A stretch of DNA of 64,000 nucleotides, from assembly GCA_905221605.1 (NCBI GenBank), contig CAJNDS010002161.1, positions 242,763-306,762 of the forward strand, given 5' to 3'. The notes below the pieces were generated by a model. That model was not told the origin of the DNA. It worked only from the letters and a program-made list of their open reading frames with translations, and searched no databases. This stretch comes from Symbiodinium natans. Its lineage: Eukaryota > Sar > Dinophyceae > Suessiales > Symbiodiniaceae. Made by a program: the position numbers and the translations under genes. Shown here in pieces: positions 10,313 to 21,779 of the stretch. Position 1 is the stretch's first letter, and every line of letters starts with the position of its first letter.

Positions 10313-10411
10313 ACTTGCCCCAAGCCTCCGAGCGCCTCGTGCACGCGCAGAGCAGCGCTCTCCAAGCGGCGTGGCTGCCGGAAGTCTCCCAGGAGCGGTC
10401 GAGCGGCGGAG
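10313..10411 (+). CDS. Candidate internal exon with GTTTAGGG donor
   Basis: Acceptor CGTCTCCGCCCAG and donor GGCGGAG/GTTTAGGG bound LPQASERLVHAQSSALQAAW.... Most third codon positions are G or C. The minus strand is also open with a possible GTAGGG donor, so the strand is not certain. Confidence 0.35.
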
Positions 10412-11542
10412 GTTTAGGGTTTAGGGTTTAGGGTTTAGGGTTTAGGGTTTCGGGTTTAGGGTTTCGGGTTTCGGGTTTAGGGTGTTAGCTCCCTTGTGGA
10501 GTCTAGTCTCTTGTGTTTCTTTGTTGGGCGGCCGGGCCGGGGGGGAGATGTACGGTCTCCGAACAAACTCCTACAGAGCCATCTGTCTCAGAACCCTGCA
10601 TGTTACAGTTTAGGGCTCGGATTTGAAGATAGGAAATCTCAGAACGTTACAGTGACTTGACAGGCTTTTAGCCTTTTGCGTCCAGATTTGAGGTTTCAAA
10701 GCCCTAAACCCTAAACCCTAAACCCTATACCCTAAACCCTAAACCCTAAACCCTGAACCCTGAACCCTGAACCCTAAACCCTAAACCCTGAACCTCTATA
10801 CCAGACTCAGACATGAACCCCTTAACCCTACAAGGGCGGGGCCGTGGGGCATGAAGGTGTTGACCCTTCTGAGTCAAACTTTCTAAGCGCCACATTTGGG
10901 GTTGAGGGTTAGGGTCTAGAGTTTAGGGTTTAGGGTTTAGGGTTTAGGGTTTAGGGTTTAGGGTTTAGGGTTTAGGGTATAGGGCACAGCTCATGCTCCT
11001 GGTGCATGCACTCACTCGCAGCATCGAAATACTCGAAAACAGTCTAAGTCTTCAGGGCCCGAGCAGATCGAGACGAACTTACTTGGCGCTAAGGCCGTAA
11101 ACCCTAAACCCTAAACCCTAAACCCTAAACTCCAAGCCCCCAAACTGAAATTCAAAGGATCCTTGGGCTGCAGGGCTGTAACTGTTTGGCCCTTTGAACC
11201 CTTTGAGGACCAATGCCTAAAGAGAAGGATCAGCTTGAACCCTGGGGTTTAGGGTTTAGGGCTTAGGGCTTAGGGTTTAGGGTTTAGGGTTTAGGGTTTA
11301 GGGTTTAGGGTTGAGGGTTAGGGCCAACAAGGGAGAATATGTCTAAACGAAATATCTCAGCAGGAGCCGTTGAGATCTCTGCGGCTGAATCGCCAAGATA
11401 TCATCCCATGGGCTTATTGCGGATGTGAAGATCATTAAACCCTAAACCCTAAACCCTAAACCCTAAACCCTAAACCCTAAACCCTAAACCCTAAACCCTA
11501 AACCCTAAACAACCGCAAACCTTGGTTCGGAATCCAAACCAG

Positions 11543-11575
11543 AAAGCCCCACACCGGGCATCACCAACACCCAAG
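11543..11575 (+). CDS. Candidate 33-nt micro-exon
   Basis: AATCCAAACCAG/AAAGCC... to CCCAAG/GTTGCG gives KAPHRASPTPK. It is very short, so support is weak. Confidence 0.18.
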
Positions 11576-12326
11576 GTTGCGAAGCTTCAGTGCTGTTTCA
11601 AAGGTAGAAACCCTCCACAACCCATTCAACCAAAAACTCTAAACCCGAAATTGAGCTCTCCAAAACCCAATACTCCGGGCTTTACGGGTCTAGGGCTGCA
11701 GGTTGTATATTTAAACCCTAGAGCCTAAACCCTAAACCCTAAACCCTAAACCCCAAAACCCCTAAACCCTAAACCCTTAATCCTAAACCCTAAACCCTAA
11801 ACCCTAAACCTCAGGTTTGGCCTTTAGTTTAGAAACCCAATGACCAGGGCTACGGCCCTAGCCGTGTGGGTGTCTCGGACGCCTGAGGCAACTTTGCCAC
11901 CTTTGCCCCTTGGCGAAACCTGCACCTGAGATCCAAAAGGTCGAGGAGGGCCTGTTGGGTTTAGGGTTTAGGGTTTAGGGTTTAGGGTTTAGGGTTTAGG
12001 GTTTAGGGTTTGGGTTTAGGGTTTAGGGTTTGGGGTTTAGGGTTCGTTGTAAGGCTTAGCTGCCCGTGGCCGCACGATGGCCGCTTCGGGCCTGAAGCTG
12101 TTCATCTTCTTGAATCCTGAGTCCAAAGCCTCAAGCAATCATCAACATACTCAAACAGATTCAGGGGTTTAGGGTTTAGGGTTTAGGGTTGAGGGTTTAG
12201 GGTTCAGGGTTCAGGGTTCAGGGTTTAGGGTTTAGGGTTTAGGGTTTAGGGTTTAGGGTTTAGGGTTTAGGGTTTAGGGGACCCTTGTTCAAGATCCTTA
12301 AGGTAGGATAAATGGCTAGATTAGGA

Positions 12327-12544
12327 TTATAATATAGTTAGGGAAACCATCAGGGGTACAAGCTTAGGGTCACGAGCCTTAACCCCTTCATCCTCAACAT
12401 ACTCAAGCCAAGGGGCTTTGTCGCCACCCTGCTGGCTAAAGCAGCGATACTTGCGCAATGCTTCGCAGGCTAGATGTGGGTCAGTGGCAAATCCCCTCGC
12501 GACCGAGCCTTGAGAGAGAACAGCTGTTTGAGCTCGCAACTTCT
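12327..12544 (-). CDS. Candidate 3'-terminal exon, about 72 residues
   Basis: Acceptor CATGGACTAG opens a frame to TAA at 12329-12327. It contains CEALRKYRCFSQQGGDKAPW and YVEDEGVKARDPKLVPLMV. It is the largest island-borne frame in the left mosaic and lies in about 530 bp free of telomere word. No family is recognised. Confidence 0.4.
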
Positions 12545-13360
12545 CTAGTCCATGGTTGGGATGGTATCAAAAAAATTAAGGTTCTATTTCTTATTGAGTT
12601 TAAGTACCCTTAAGCATGTAAAATCTTGCCCCACTATGACAACGTCTTGGGGATATAGCATCTGCATAGGGCCCAGGCTCTATAAACCCCTGCAGATCCT
12701 GATGTCCTCTTTCTTGAGGCATGTAGCAAAGCCCGGAAACCGTACAACTTACTTCCCAACTCCGCCATGGCGAATGCAGAGGTCAAGCCACAGGGCTGTT
12801 TTCGAAATTGTGTAGGGTTTAGTGTTTAGGGTTTAGGGTTCAGGGTTTAGGGTTTAGGGCTTAGGGCTACTTTACCCAGACCCCCAACTACCTTAGGGGA
12901 TAGGAGAGGGTAGTGGGGGGTTCTGGAAGGATATTAGGGTCTATTCAGCAAAGATTGTACTGTAGTGTTGGTGTTTGCGGTCTCCGTGAGGGTCTTGCCA
13001 CCGGACCCAGGAAGATAACCTACCTGGCTGACAGCGGATCCAGCTCAGTCAATCATTCGCAGGGATGCGGGTACGGCGAAACCGTCATGAAGAGAAGGCC
13101 CTCGCACACCAGCTTATGCCGCCACCCTCAAATCCTAAACCCTAAACCCTAAACCCTAAACCCCAAACCCCAGATCCTAGACTCCGACTTCTACACTCGA
13201 AGCTGAAAGGCTTTGTTCCTCAACATTGGGCACTCTTCTCACAACTCCCGCGGCTAAACACTCAACCCTAAACCCGAAACCCTGAACCCTGAACCCTAAA
13301 CCCTAAACCCTAATCCCTAAACCCTAAACCCTAAACCCTAGGCCCTCAACTTTATCTTAG

Positions 13361-13398
13361 GAACCCGCAGATCCCAAGCGCCAGGCTCTGGTCTCCAG
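13361..13398 (+). CDS. Candidate micro-exon with near-consensus splice sites
   Basis: The intron end CAACTTTATCTTAG/G and the donor TCTCCAG/GTTCTTTAGGG bound 38 nt encoding EPADPKRQALVS. CCCTAAA lies before it and TTTAGGG after it. Confidence 0.33.
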
Positions 13399-14066
13399 GT
13401 TCTTTAGGGTTTAGGGTTTAGGGTTTAGGGTTTAGGGTTTACGGTTTAGGGTTTAGGGTTGATGGTAGAGTTTTTGTAGGGTTTGGGGAACCAAACGCTT
13501 GAAATGCTCCGCTCCCAGCCAGAGAAAAGCCGCGCAAGGCGAGAAAGCTGTGACAGACGTCGCGAACGCTGAGGGCTTGATCTCCTCAAACTTAGGGTTT
13601 AGGGTTTAGGGTTTAGGGTTTAGGGTTTAGGGTTTAGGGTTTAGGGTTTAGGGTTTAGGGTTTAGGGTTTAGGGAGCCCAGTACTTTCAACTTCAAAACG
13701 TTGTGCTAGGTTTAGGACTTTAGGATTCATAGTTCAGGCTTTAGGAGCTTGGGGCCAAACCGAAGCCCTAAAACCGTCTGAATCCCCCAGCCCCCCACCC
13801 AATCGGATATACAAGATATGGTATCCTTACCTTGAAAATTCCAGTCGAGTAACATGCTCGGGAAATTCTGGTTCTTCCGAGTACGTTTTCAGGCTGCGCA
13901 TGAGTTGTAAACTTGCAGAACATGCACGGATGAATGATAAATAGAAAGCCCGAACGCCCTACAATGAGGTCCACAGTAGGATTTCAAGCAAGGGGCTCCC
14001 TAACATTGGTTACTGGAGATCTGAGCCCTGAACTCTGAATCCTGAACCCTAAACCCCTGCACCCCA

Positions 14067-14070
<4 letters not shown>

Positions 14071-14098
<28 letters not shown>

Positions 14099-14107
14099 AA
14101 AAAAAAA
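14071..14107. repeat. Homopolymer junction, about C18 then A19
   Basis: An uninterrupted C run passes directly into an uninterrupted A run. Confidence 0.9.
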
Positions 14108-14417
14108 CTCGAAACCCAAAACCCTCGAAACCCTAAACCCCTGCACCCCCGGCCCAAGGGGTGGTCGAGTTGGTGACGGCTTTCAGACCCCCCTTTTCGG
14201 GTGTAGGGTGTAGGGTTTAGGGTATAGGGTATAGGGTATAGGGTTTAGGGTTTAAGGTTTAGGGTTTAGGCCTCCCATGTCGGGTTAGGTTGAGGGTTTC
14301 GGGCTCTGGGGTTCTAGGGTTCGGGGCTTCGAAGATCTGAACGTCTAAGAGTCAGGGTAGCTTTAAAAGCCTCCAAACAAGCCTCTGAGCCCCAATTTCA
14401 TGACAACTTCTCGCCAG

Positions 14418-14537
14418 AATTTGACCGAAATTGTCGCTGCTTCTCCGTGCGGTCGGCCGCACTTGAGTCGGCGAGGAGGCTGCACCGGTGTTGCATCGAT
14501 GGTGATCGGGCTACTTTGAGTCGATTTGTTGTTCAGG
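14418..14537 (+). CDS. Candidate internal exon, ankyrin-repeat-like
   Basis: Acceptor CTTCTCGCCAG and donor GTTCAGG/GTTTCAAG bound 40 codons. The segment RRLHRCCIDGDRATLSRFVV with a following QG resembles the LHxAxxxGxxxxVxxLLxxG pattern of an ankyrin repeat. One partial repeat is not decisive. Confidence 0.35.
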
Positions 14538-16094
14538 GTTTCAAGGCAGGGTTTAAGGGCTGGAGGGTTGAAGGTTCAAGGGTTGAAGGGATTAAGGGTT
14601 TAGGGGTTTCAGGGTTGAAGAAGGGTTTCGGGGTTCAAGGGGGTTTAAGGGTTTCAGGCAGGGTCGTTAGCCGCCAGATAGATGGAGCGAGAGGGCGGGA
14701 GCAAGGGATTCGAAGACAACCAGCTCAAGCAGCAACACGTTAAGCCTTAAACCCCAAACCCCAAACCCCAAAACCTAAACCCTAAACCAACCCCAAACCC
14801 AAACCTTAAACCCCAAACCCCAAACCCCAAAACTTAAACCCTGAACAAACAAGCGGGCAAGCTGAAAGATACGGCAAGACCATGAGACAAGTGTTGGAGG
14901 GCAAGGGACATGCAGGTTGCGGTTTCAGGGCTAACTTCCATCTGGAGAAACTAGGATCTAGGGTTTGGGGTGGGGGGGGGGGGGTTAGGGTTTAGGGTTT
15001 AGGGTTTAGGGTTTCGGGTTTAGGGTTTAGGGTGAGCCCTAAACCCTACACCTGTCTGAGGTTGAGGATGGAAGAAGGGGTGCTCCGACGTGCTCGCACG
15101 TCGGCTTCGGCAACCTCGCGCGTCCATGCATTTGTTTAAAATAGTTCCTGCACCGAACGGATCTAGCTCGGGATTGTCGGAAGATGTCTGGGAACCTCCA
15201 GCCTTCCTTTAAGTCGAAACTTAGGGCTTTTGGGTTCCACCCCAGGAGGGCGTAGGGCGCACTGATGCCAACAAGCTGGTTCAGAACTCACATGACACGA
15301 ATGAAACCGGGAAGACGTATCAGAAGTCATTGCAACTCCACTAGCCTGCTGTTGCTTCTTAGACCCTCTAACACACAAGGGGAGGCCACATGCACAATCA
15401 TGTGTGGCTGCAAGAGAAGGACCAGTGGGAACAGACTCCCGTCTGAAGGAAGCCATCTTACGTCTGTTGTGGGACAGGCTTGTTAAGACGTGTTTCGTTT
15501 GCCAAAGCGATTGTGCCGGCATCTGGTCTGTCTGCGAAGACTTTCTGGTTCTTAGTAGGGATTTAGGGAAGTCGAGAATTAGGATACCCCATAGAATCGT
15601 ACTTCAAAGCTGATAGGGGGATGTGATGCCCTGAACAGCAAGCAATCTCGGTTCGAACCCCTTCCGTGGCCGATCGGTGTCATATGCGCGAAGGGCGGGG
15701 CCGGCGAATCGCAACGGAGAAGTCGGCCGCAGTCTGAACTCCTACACACTGTACCCTCAACCCTAAACCGACTAAACCCTAAACCCTATACCTTGACAAT
15801 AAACTCTAAACCCTAAACCCTAAACCCGAAACCCCAAACCTTAAACCCTAAACCCCTCCGGCCTCGATTTACCGAACGCCTTGCTGACCTCAAACTCCCA
15901 GGTGCGGAGGCACCAGTATATAGTGCAGCCCATGAAATCAGAATTGTGATGTAGGGTTTCGGGTTCAGGGTTTAGGGCTAGGGTTTAGGGTTTAGGGTTG
16001 AGGGTTTCGGGTTTAGGGTCTAGGGTTCAAGACTTCATGCAGGTACCGAAGCCCTAAATCTCAACCTGTTGTTTAAACATGGAGATTAGAAGGG

Positions 16095-16140
16095 TGGGGG
16101 GGGGGTGGGGGGGGGGGGGGTGGGGGGGGGGGGGGGGGGA
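16095..16140 (+). repeat. G-rich homopolymer tract
   Basis: About 45 bases are almost all G with a few T, a strong G-quadruplex candidate. Confidence 0.9.
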
Positions 16141-17837
16141 TGCAGCCTAAACCCCAACTTGTGGCAAAATTGGGAGCATAAAAGGGGCAAAACAGGGGTC
16201 AGAAAGGGGCAAGGGGGATGATATTGGTCCCCAACCTGGAGGATCACCTATAAACTACCCCAAAGCCGCTTTTTCTGTAGGCTACCCAAAAATCCAGAAA
16301 GGGGCTATAGCCATGAGCTACGGAAGTGGGCTTCGGGTTGTTCAGGTAGGGGGCATCTAGATTTTCAAGTGGCCTACTTGGTACTTGTCTGTACTAATCA
16401 CTGTACTTATAACCATATTCGGGCACTTAAGGGGCTTATAAGTGGGTTCTTGATGAGTACAGCTTTTTTTATTGAACTACCCTGGACCTCCAAATGCCAC
16501 AAAAAGCAGGTTTCCGGTTCTGAAGGTACGCTTGAGGGTGGGTCCGTTGCTTCAGATTCGGCGTCCACGTGCCCCATTGCTATGTACACACGCCTGGTGT
16601 TGCACCTCAGTCGGCAGGATTGGGGCAGGATTGAGGCCTGAGCAACCCCAATCCTTTCAACCCTGAACCCGCGACCTCAAGCCTTACAGACCCTAAACCC
16701 TAAACCCTAAACCCTAAACCCTAAACCCTAAACCCTAAACCCTAAACCCTGGGGCTCTGAATCCTGAACCTATAAAACCCTACACGCTAAGGGGTCCGGG
16801 GTCGGGGCTCTGAGTTTCGTGAGTTCGCATGCGGTCAGATCTCGAAATTATGGCCATCTTGTTCAGAATCCCTATTTTGGGTCGGCTTGACTTCTGAAGG
16901 AGGCACGAGAACAGCGGAAAGAGGCTGCGGCTTTACACCTAGCGTACCTGTGACTACAGCTTCTACTCTTGAAGCAGCCCGGGAAAGCCACCTCAAGCTC
17001 CCACACCCACAGCCCTAAACCCCAAACCCAGAAACCCAAACCCCGGCTACACCCTGAACAGCCCTGCTTTCGCTGCAAGACCTTCAACCCTAGACCCCAA
17101 ACCCTAACCCCCTGGGGCCACGACTGATCGCATTAAAAGTTGGCGCAGAGTAAGATTAGGCCACCTTTGTCCAGGCCAAGGCATGCAGAAGTTCTCCAGG
17201 GCTCCCATGTCTGGGCCCTTAACTCGGGCTCTTTGGGGTTTAGGGTTTGGGGTTTAGGGTTCCCTTACTATATAACCCTTATATAACTTATATACACTAT
17301 ATACACTCTATATATGTATATACTGAGGGCTGCATGGTTTAGAGTTCAGGGTCTCTTGCGTTTAGGAGCTTGCTTTTCGGGGTGGTAGGCTCTTTGTTTT
17401 CGATTCACGGCAACCTCTACACCCTAAACCCGAAACCCGAAACTTCCCCTCAATCGGCATCCTCCTCGCACCCCAGGGCCCGAACCCTATACCCAAAACC
17501 CTGAACACAAAACCCTCAACCCTAAACTCAAAACCCGACACCCGACACCCAAAACCCTAAAAACCCTACACCCTATAAGCCAAGGGGCTCGGCCCTTGGT
17601 GGCCTTTTGCCGTCGGCGGCGTCCAGGGGCCTGGCGTGGGTTTCACATTTAGTTTAGGGTCTAGGGCTTAGGGGTTTAGGGTTTAGGTCTTGGGGTTTAG
17701 GGCTCAGGGTTTAAGGTTTAGGGTTTAGGGCTTGGGGTTTAGGGCTTGCGGTTTGCGGCTTGGCCTTTTGCCTCTCAGGGTTAGGGGTTTGGGGCTTTGG
17801 GGCCTAAGGTGTTCGGGTTTGGGGTTTAGGGTCTTGT

Positions 17838-17930
17838 TTACGGCTTGGAGTTCTTCTTCTTGGGGCTGAGTTGCTTTGGGGGTTTGGGCTCCCAGCGCCC
17901 CCTCTGGGCCTCCTCTGCAGAAGCGGCGGC
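17838..17930 (-). CDS. Candidate 3'-terminal exon with basic C-terminus
   Basis: The acceptor GAAGTGCACAG opens 30 codons to TAA. It starts AAASAEEAQRGRWEPK and ends SPKKKNSKP, which would suit a nuclear localisation signal. G-rich repeat flanks both sides on the plus strand. Confidence 0.38.
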   Translation of the reverse strand, partial: AAASAEEAQRGRWEPKPPKQLSPKKKNSKP

Positions 17931-18322
17931 CTGTGCACTTCACGCAAGATCAAGGGTTTAGGGTTCAGGGTTAGGGGTTTTTAGGGTTTAGGGTTTAGGG
18001 TTTAGGGTTTAGGGTTTAGGGTTTAGGGTTTAGGGTTTAGGGTTTAGAGTTTGAGGTTCAGGGCTAAGGGGTTCCAAACTTCTGCAGGTTGGGTGTCGAG
18101 GCCTTAGAGGGCATTGCATGTGTTCAAGAGTAGCAAGATGTTGCTGGGGAGGATCGAAGCCACACAGTAGAGAACCCGGAGTCCCCCCAAAGCCCTGAAG
18201 ACGCAACCCACACCCCAAATCCCAAACCAGGGTTTGGGGTTTAGGGTTTAGGGTTTAGGGTTTGGGGTTTAGGGTTTAGGGTTTAGAGACCCAAACCCCC
18301 TAACCAACCTTCGTTCAATCAG

Positions 18323-18444
18323 TCGGGACAAGGAGAAGATCCAACGTCTGCGGTCGCAAGCATTGAGGAAATGCATATGCTGTCGTAGATGTATAAGGCC
18401 TACACTACGCCACTACGTGATCCAAGTTTTTTGTGACCCGCAGG
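18323..18444 (+). CDS. Candidate internal exon, basic/Cys-rich
   Basis: The acceptor TCGTTCAATCAG leads into SRDKEKIQRLRSQALRKCIC, followed by CRRCIRPTLRHYVIQVFCDP. The donor is CGCAGG/GTTTATG. A shorter competing frame exists on the same strand. Confidence 0.33.
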
Positions 18445-18648
18445 GTTTATGTAGGGTGTGAGGTCCAGCGACGCACCGACCAGCAGCAAAACAATAACCC
18501 AAGATCAGACTCCCCTAAGGGCCCAGCAAACCGCGCATCTTCGTCGCTGGCTGGTTCTGACCTCACAATGCTGGCACCATTCAGCTGGGCTCCAAGCTGG
18601 GGGATGTTGGACAGTGATTTGATGATATGTTATATCTTCCTATCTCAG

Positions 18649-18795
18649 AGGCTTCGCAAGATAAGGACCATTGTCTTTGAAGTCTTGATCAGAGTTTTCG
18701 ATGGCCTGAGGAGGCCATCTCTTGATACCGTGTGCGAGATCGCGACTCAGAAGGGGTGGCCACGAAACTTTGCAACAAGACGGGGATCTAGTTGA
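18649..18795 (+). CDS. Candidate 3'-terminal exon, 48 residues
   Basis: A pyrimidine-rich acceptor (ATATCTTCCTATCTCAG) opens RLRKIRTIVFEVLIRVFDGL... to TGA at 18793. The reverse strand is also open across this island. Confidence 0.35.
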   Translation, partial: RLRKIRTIVFEVLIRVFDGLRRPSLDTVCEIATQKGWPRNFATRRGSS

Positions 18796-19341
18796 AAGTA
18801 GCGCCAACCTTCTTCTCCTCGACCCCATACCCTAAACCAGGTTAGCCCCGGCAAACCCTCTGAGTCGATATTCCAGAAACAGATCCCCTGAACCTTGGAA
18901 AGGCTAAGGGAAGAATCTCCTCCTACCTAGCTGGCTAGAGGGTCCCAAAGTGCATCCAGAAACCAACATCCACCTTAGTGCTAAACCCTTGCAAGACGTT
19001 GTGAAAACTAGAACTTAACCCTCCCAAACTCCTATGCAACCTCAGGGAGCAGCCTCAACCCTCACAGCCCTCAACCCGTGCCTACCCACACTAGGATCGA
19101 AGAAGCTCGCGAGTCCTCAGCCCTACAAACCGAGGCTCTTGAACCCTGCACCCTGAAACAACAACGCCTCTACAAGCCACAGAAGGTCCTAAACCCTGAG
19201 CCCGGAACCCTGAACCTAACCCCCCAAACCGAAACATTAAACACCAGACCCTAAACCCTAAACCCCAGACCCTAAACCCTAAACCCTAAACCCCAAACCC
19301 TAAACCCCAAACCCTAAACCCTAAACCCCAAACCCTCTACC

Positions 19342-19410
19342 ATGGGCGCCCTGCGCGCTCCGTCGACCAGCGCGCTGGCCACGGGGCGGTCGCGCCTGGC
19401 GGGTGCTCAG
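19342..19410 (+). CDS. Candidate first coding exon with transit-peptide-like N-terminus
   Basis: ATG in strong context (CTACCATGG) starts 23 codons, MGALRAPSTSALATGRSR..., rich in Ala, Ser and Arg without acidic residues. It ends at GCTCAG/GTCGGGTTTAGGG. CCCTAAA lies upstream and (TTTGGGG)n downstream. Confidence 0.4.
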
Positions 19411-19411
19411 G

Positions 19412-19525
19412 TCGGGTTTAGGGTTTGGGGTTTGGGGTTTGGGGTTTGGGGTTTGGGGTTTGGGGTTTGGGGTTTGGGGTTTGGGGTTTGGGGTTTGGGG
19501 TTCAGGGTTCAGGGTTCAGGGTTGA
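19412..19525 (+). repeat. Homogenised variant array (TTTGGGG)n
   Basis: About 11 consecutive TTTGGGG units replace TTTAGGG, then a few TTCAGGG units. Confidence 0.95.
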
Positions 19526-19762
19526 GGATTTTGTTTGTTGACGCAGGTTTTAGGGGTTTCGGGTTGATGAGGCCTTTGGGGGGGTCGGGAGTTGATGAGA
19601 GTTAAGGGGTTAAAGGAGTCAGAGGGTTTCGGGGCGGTCGGTTTCTTGGGGGCTATCAGGGTTTTAGGGGTTTAGGGATTTAAGGCTTGCCTTAAGAAGC
19701 TGAAACCTACTTGCGTTTGTAGGTTTCAGGTGATACAATCCCTTGTAGGTTGTCTGGGTAGC

Positions 19763-20137
19763 CTACAATATTTGGGGTTTTAAGTTAAGGATGTTCAGAA
19801 CCTTCGAGGCTTCGGGTAAGGCCTTACGTACACCGCGTGTGGTCACGCCAGCATCTTGCTTCGTGATCTCCAACGAACTCTGTGTGTCGGCTCGAATTTC
19901 TAACACGGACCGGCAGTCATCGGCAGAGTTTTTTTTAAATCTCCAAAGAACGTTGAGCCTATGATCCCTGAAAAGAAGTAGTCCAGAGCGCATATTGCGT
20001 TGCCTCTGCTCGGATGATGGTCTCGCGGTGTCAGCACCAACCCTGATCCCGGAACCCCAAGCGTAAAACACAAACAAAAACACAAGCACCCAAACAAGAC
20101 ACAAAAGTCTTGACGCAAACAGCATGGATAGAGGCAT
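19763..20137 (-). CDS. ORF of 124 residues with N-terminal membrane anchor, doubtful
   Basis: ATG at 20137 is followed by a hydrophobic helix (MLFASRLLCLVWVLVFLFVF) and then a polar region. The last 15 residues come from degenerate repeat sequence. It could be chance; no family is recognised. Confidence 0.22.
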   Translation of the reverse strand: MPLSMLFASRLLCLVWVLVFLFVFYAWGSGIRVGADTARPSSEQRQRNMRSGLLLFRDHRLNVLWRFKKNSADDCRSVLEIRADTQSSLEITKQDAGVTTRGVRKALPEASKVLNILNLKPQIL

Positions 20138-20367
20138 GAGGGGGGCTCCTCACCCCTAAACCCCTTTGAGGGTTCACCTTGCACCCTATGAGGGTTTAGG
20201 GGTTGGTTGGCCCTTGCTCCATGCCCCAGCCTCTTCTGAGTCGGGACTGTCCTGCTGAGGTTTTCGGTTTAGGACACAAGGGGTTTAGGGTTTAGGGTTT
20301 ATAGGGTTTATAGGGTTTAGGGTTTAGGGTAAGTTTAGGGATGTTGCGTGCCTTGTTTGGGGGAAGG

Positions 20368-20431
20368 CTTTGCTTTGCTTTGCTTTGCTTTGCTTTGCTT
20401 TGCTTTGCTTTGCTTTGCTTTGCTTTGCTTG
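20368..20431 (+). repeat. (TTTGC)n microsatellite
   Basis: About 12-13 perfect tandem TTTGC units. Confidence 0.95.
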
Positions 20432-20684
20432 CGAACACGCCGCCGAGAAACCCTCATCACCAACATCCAAACCTGAAACCCAAAATCCCGAAACCCTAGA
20501 AACCCTGTACCCTACAAACCCTAGAAGACAACTTCCGTGATCCGACCTACCTCCGAACCTCCTGAGCCTGACCCTAAACCCTGAACCCTAAACCCTAAAC
20601 CCAAAACCCCCTAATCCCCCTAAACCCCCTAAACCTCCTAAACCCCCTGAACCCCCTAAACCCCCTAAACCCTAAACCCTAAAC

Positions 20685-20761
20685 CTCCTGTCCTTGGCCG
20701 CAGCCGCCTTCGCCGCCCGCTTGGCAGCGCGTTTGGCGCGCCGCGCGTCGTCCACAGGCGC
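20685..20761 (-). CDS. Candidate internal exon, Lys/Ala-rich, GTTTAGGG donor
   Basis: CCTCGAAG/GCG opens APVDDARRAKRAAKRAAKAA... and ends GACAGGAG/GTTTAGGG. Nearly all third positions are G or C, unlike the repeat around it. Confidence 0.4.
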
Positions 20762-20964
20762 CTTCGAGGCGGACACACAACCCGAGGCCCTAAACCCTAA
20801 ACCGGCCCAAACCCTAAACCCCAAACCCTAAACCCGAAACCACAAAGCCCCAAACCCTAAACCACAAAGCCCCAAACCCTAAACCCGAAACCACCAAACC
20901 CTGAACCCTAAGCCCTAAACCCTAAACCCTATACCGAGCTGTGGTTGAGGTATACAGGGCTCAA

Positions 20965-21016
20965 CTACTCCGACACCCGGGCCTGCACTGCCTCCTGGGC
21001 GAGACGGTCCTCCGAC
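20965..21016 (-). CDS. Candidate 3'-terminal exon
   Basis: The acceptor GCCCTCTACAG/G opens SEDRLAQEAVQARVSE to TAG. The frame extends upstream as LNLQVQALYR if another acceptor is used. Confidence 0.35.
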
Positions 21017-21270
21017 CTGTAGAGGGCTTGCACTTGGAGGTTCAGGGTTTAGGGTTTAGGGTTTTGGGTTTAGGGTTCAGGGTTCAGGGTTCAGAACCCC
21101 AATTAGAACTGTACTGAAAAGCCCCCTAAGTCCCCAAAGTCCTCTAAGTAGGTTATAAGTAGCCCGGTTGCGGAGCATAATATCATGTGTATAAGGGCTT
21201 AGGGTTTAGGGTTTAGGGGTTTCGGGTAGCATGTGTATGTACATAAATCTTAAGAACGAGAATGCTTCAA

Positions 21271-21291
21271 TATATATATATATATATATAT
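21271..21291. repeat. (TA)n microsatellite
   Basis: About 10 TA units. Confidence 0.9.
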
Positions 21292-21779
21292 GTGGCATGG
21301 ACCTTTGTGTATTATTTGGCAACCCCTTTTGTTTTATATTTTAAACAGAATAAAACTTAAGAAACAACCCTTCAAAAAAACTCGGCGTCGTGGTTGAACT
21401 TCTCCTGCCCAGGTTTGGGTTGGGCAGAGGCATCGAATGTTTTATAGGGATTTGAGTTTAGCATTTAGTACTTAGGACTTAAGGGTTTAAGGGTTCGTTG
21501 TCGGTTTTCGGGTTAACCTAGAGATGAATGGGTAGGGTTTGTCTGCTTAAGGTTTAATTAGCCTCTTGAGCTCGGGATTTTCATCATGGGGTTTAGGGTT
21601 TAGGCTTAGGGTTTATGCGGAAAAGAGGCCACTCTTCTTGCCCTGGTCTTCCCTAGTCTATTCGTTCCACTGCACGAAATTCATATCCTTTCGAACATCA
21701 GCGAAAAGGACACCAAGGAGGCGCCAAGAAGCGTGAAGTGCAGTCATTGGATGCATGATGTCATCTAATTACTTTTTAT

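Larger units (their letters stand above)
5804..21700. repeat. Mosaic of telomere-word arrays in alternating orientation, left part
   Basis: G-rich (TTTAGGG) blocks lie at about 6680-6905, 7275-7327, 8789-8837, 10411-10481, 10917-10982, 11246-11330, 11957-12046, 12166-12279, 13404-13462, 13592-13674 and 17955-18052. C-rich (CCCTAAA) blocks lie at about 7116-7171, 8602-8662, 9388-9471, 10094-10267, 10702-10792, 11098-11131, 11437-11510, 11713-11812, 13262-13340, 15755-15857, 16683-16750 and 19190-19338. Islands between them are 60-500 bp of mixed sequence. Stretches not listed elsewhere hold degenerate repeat or nothing I recognise. Confidence 0.9.

Noticed and set aside
15645-15665. GGTTCGAACCCC resembling a tRNA T-arm
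   Set aside because: Flanking bases do not form the 5-bp stem and no anticodon arm is found at the right distance.
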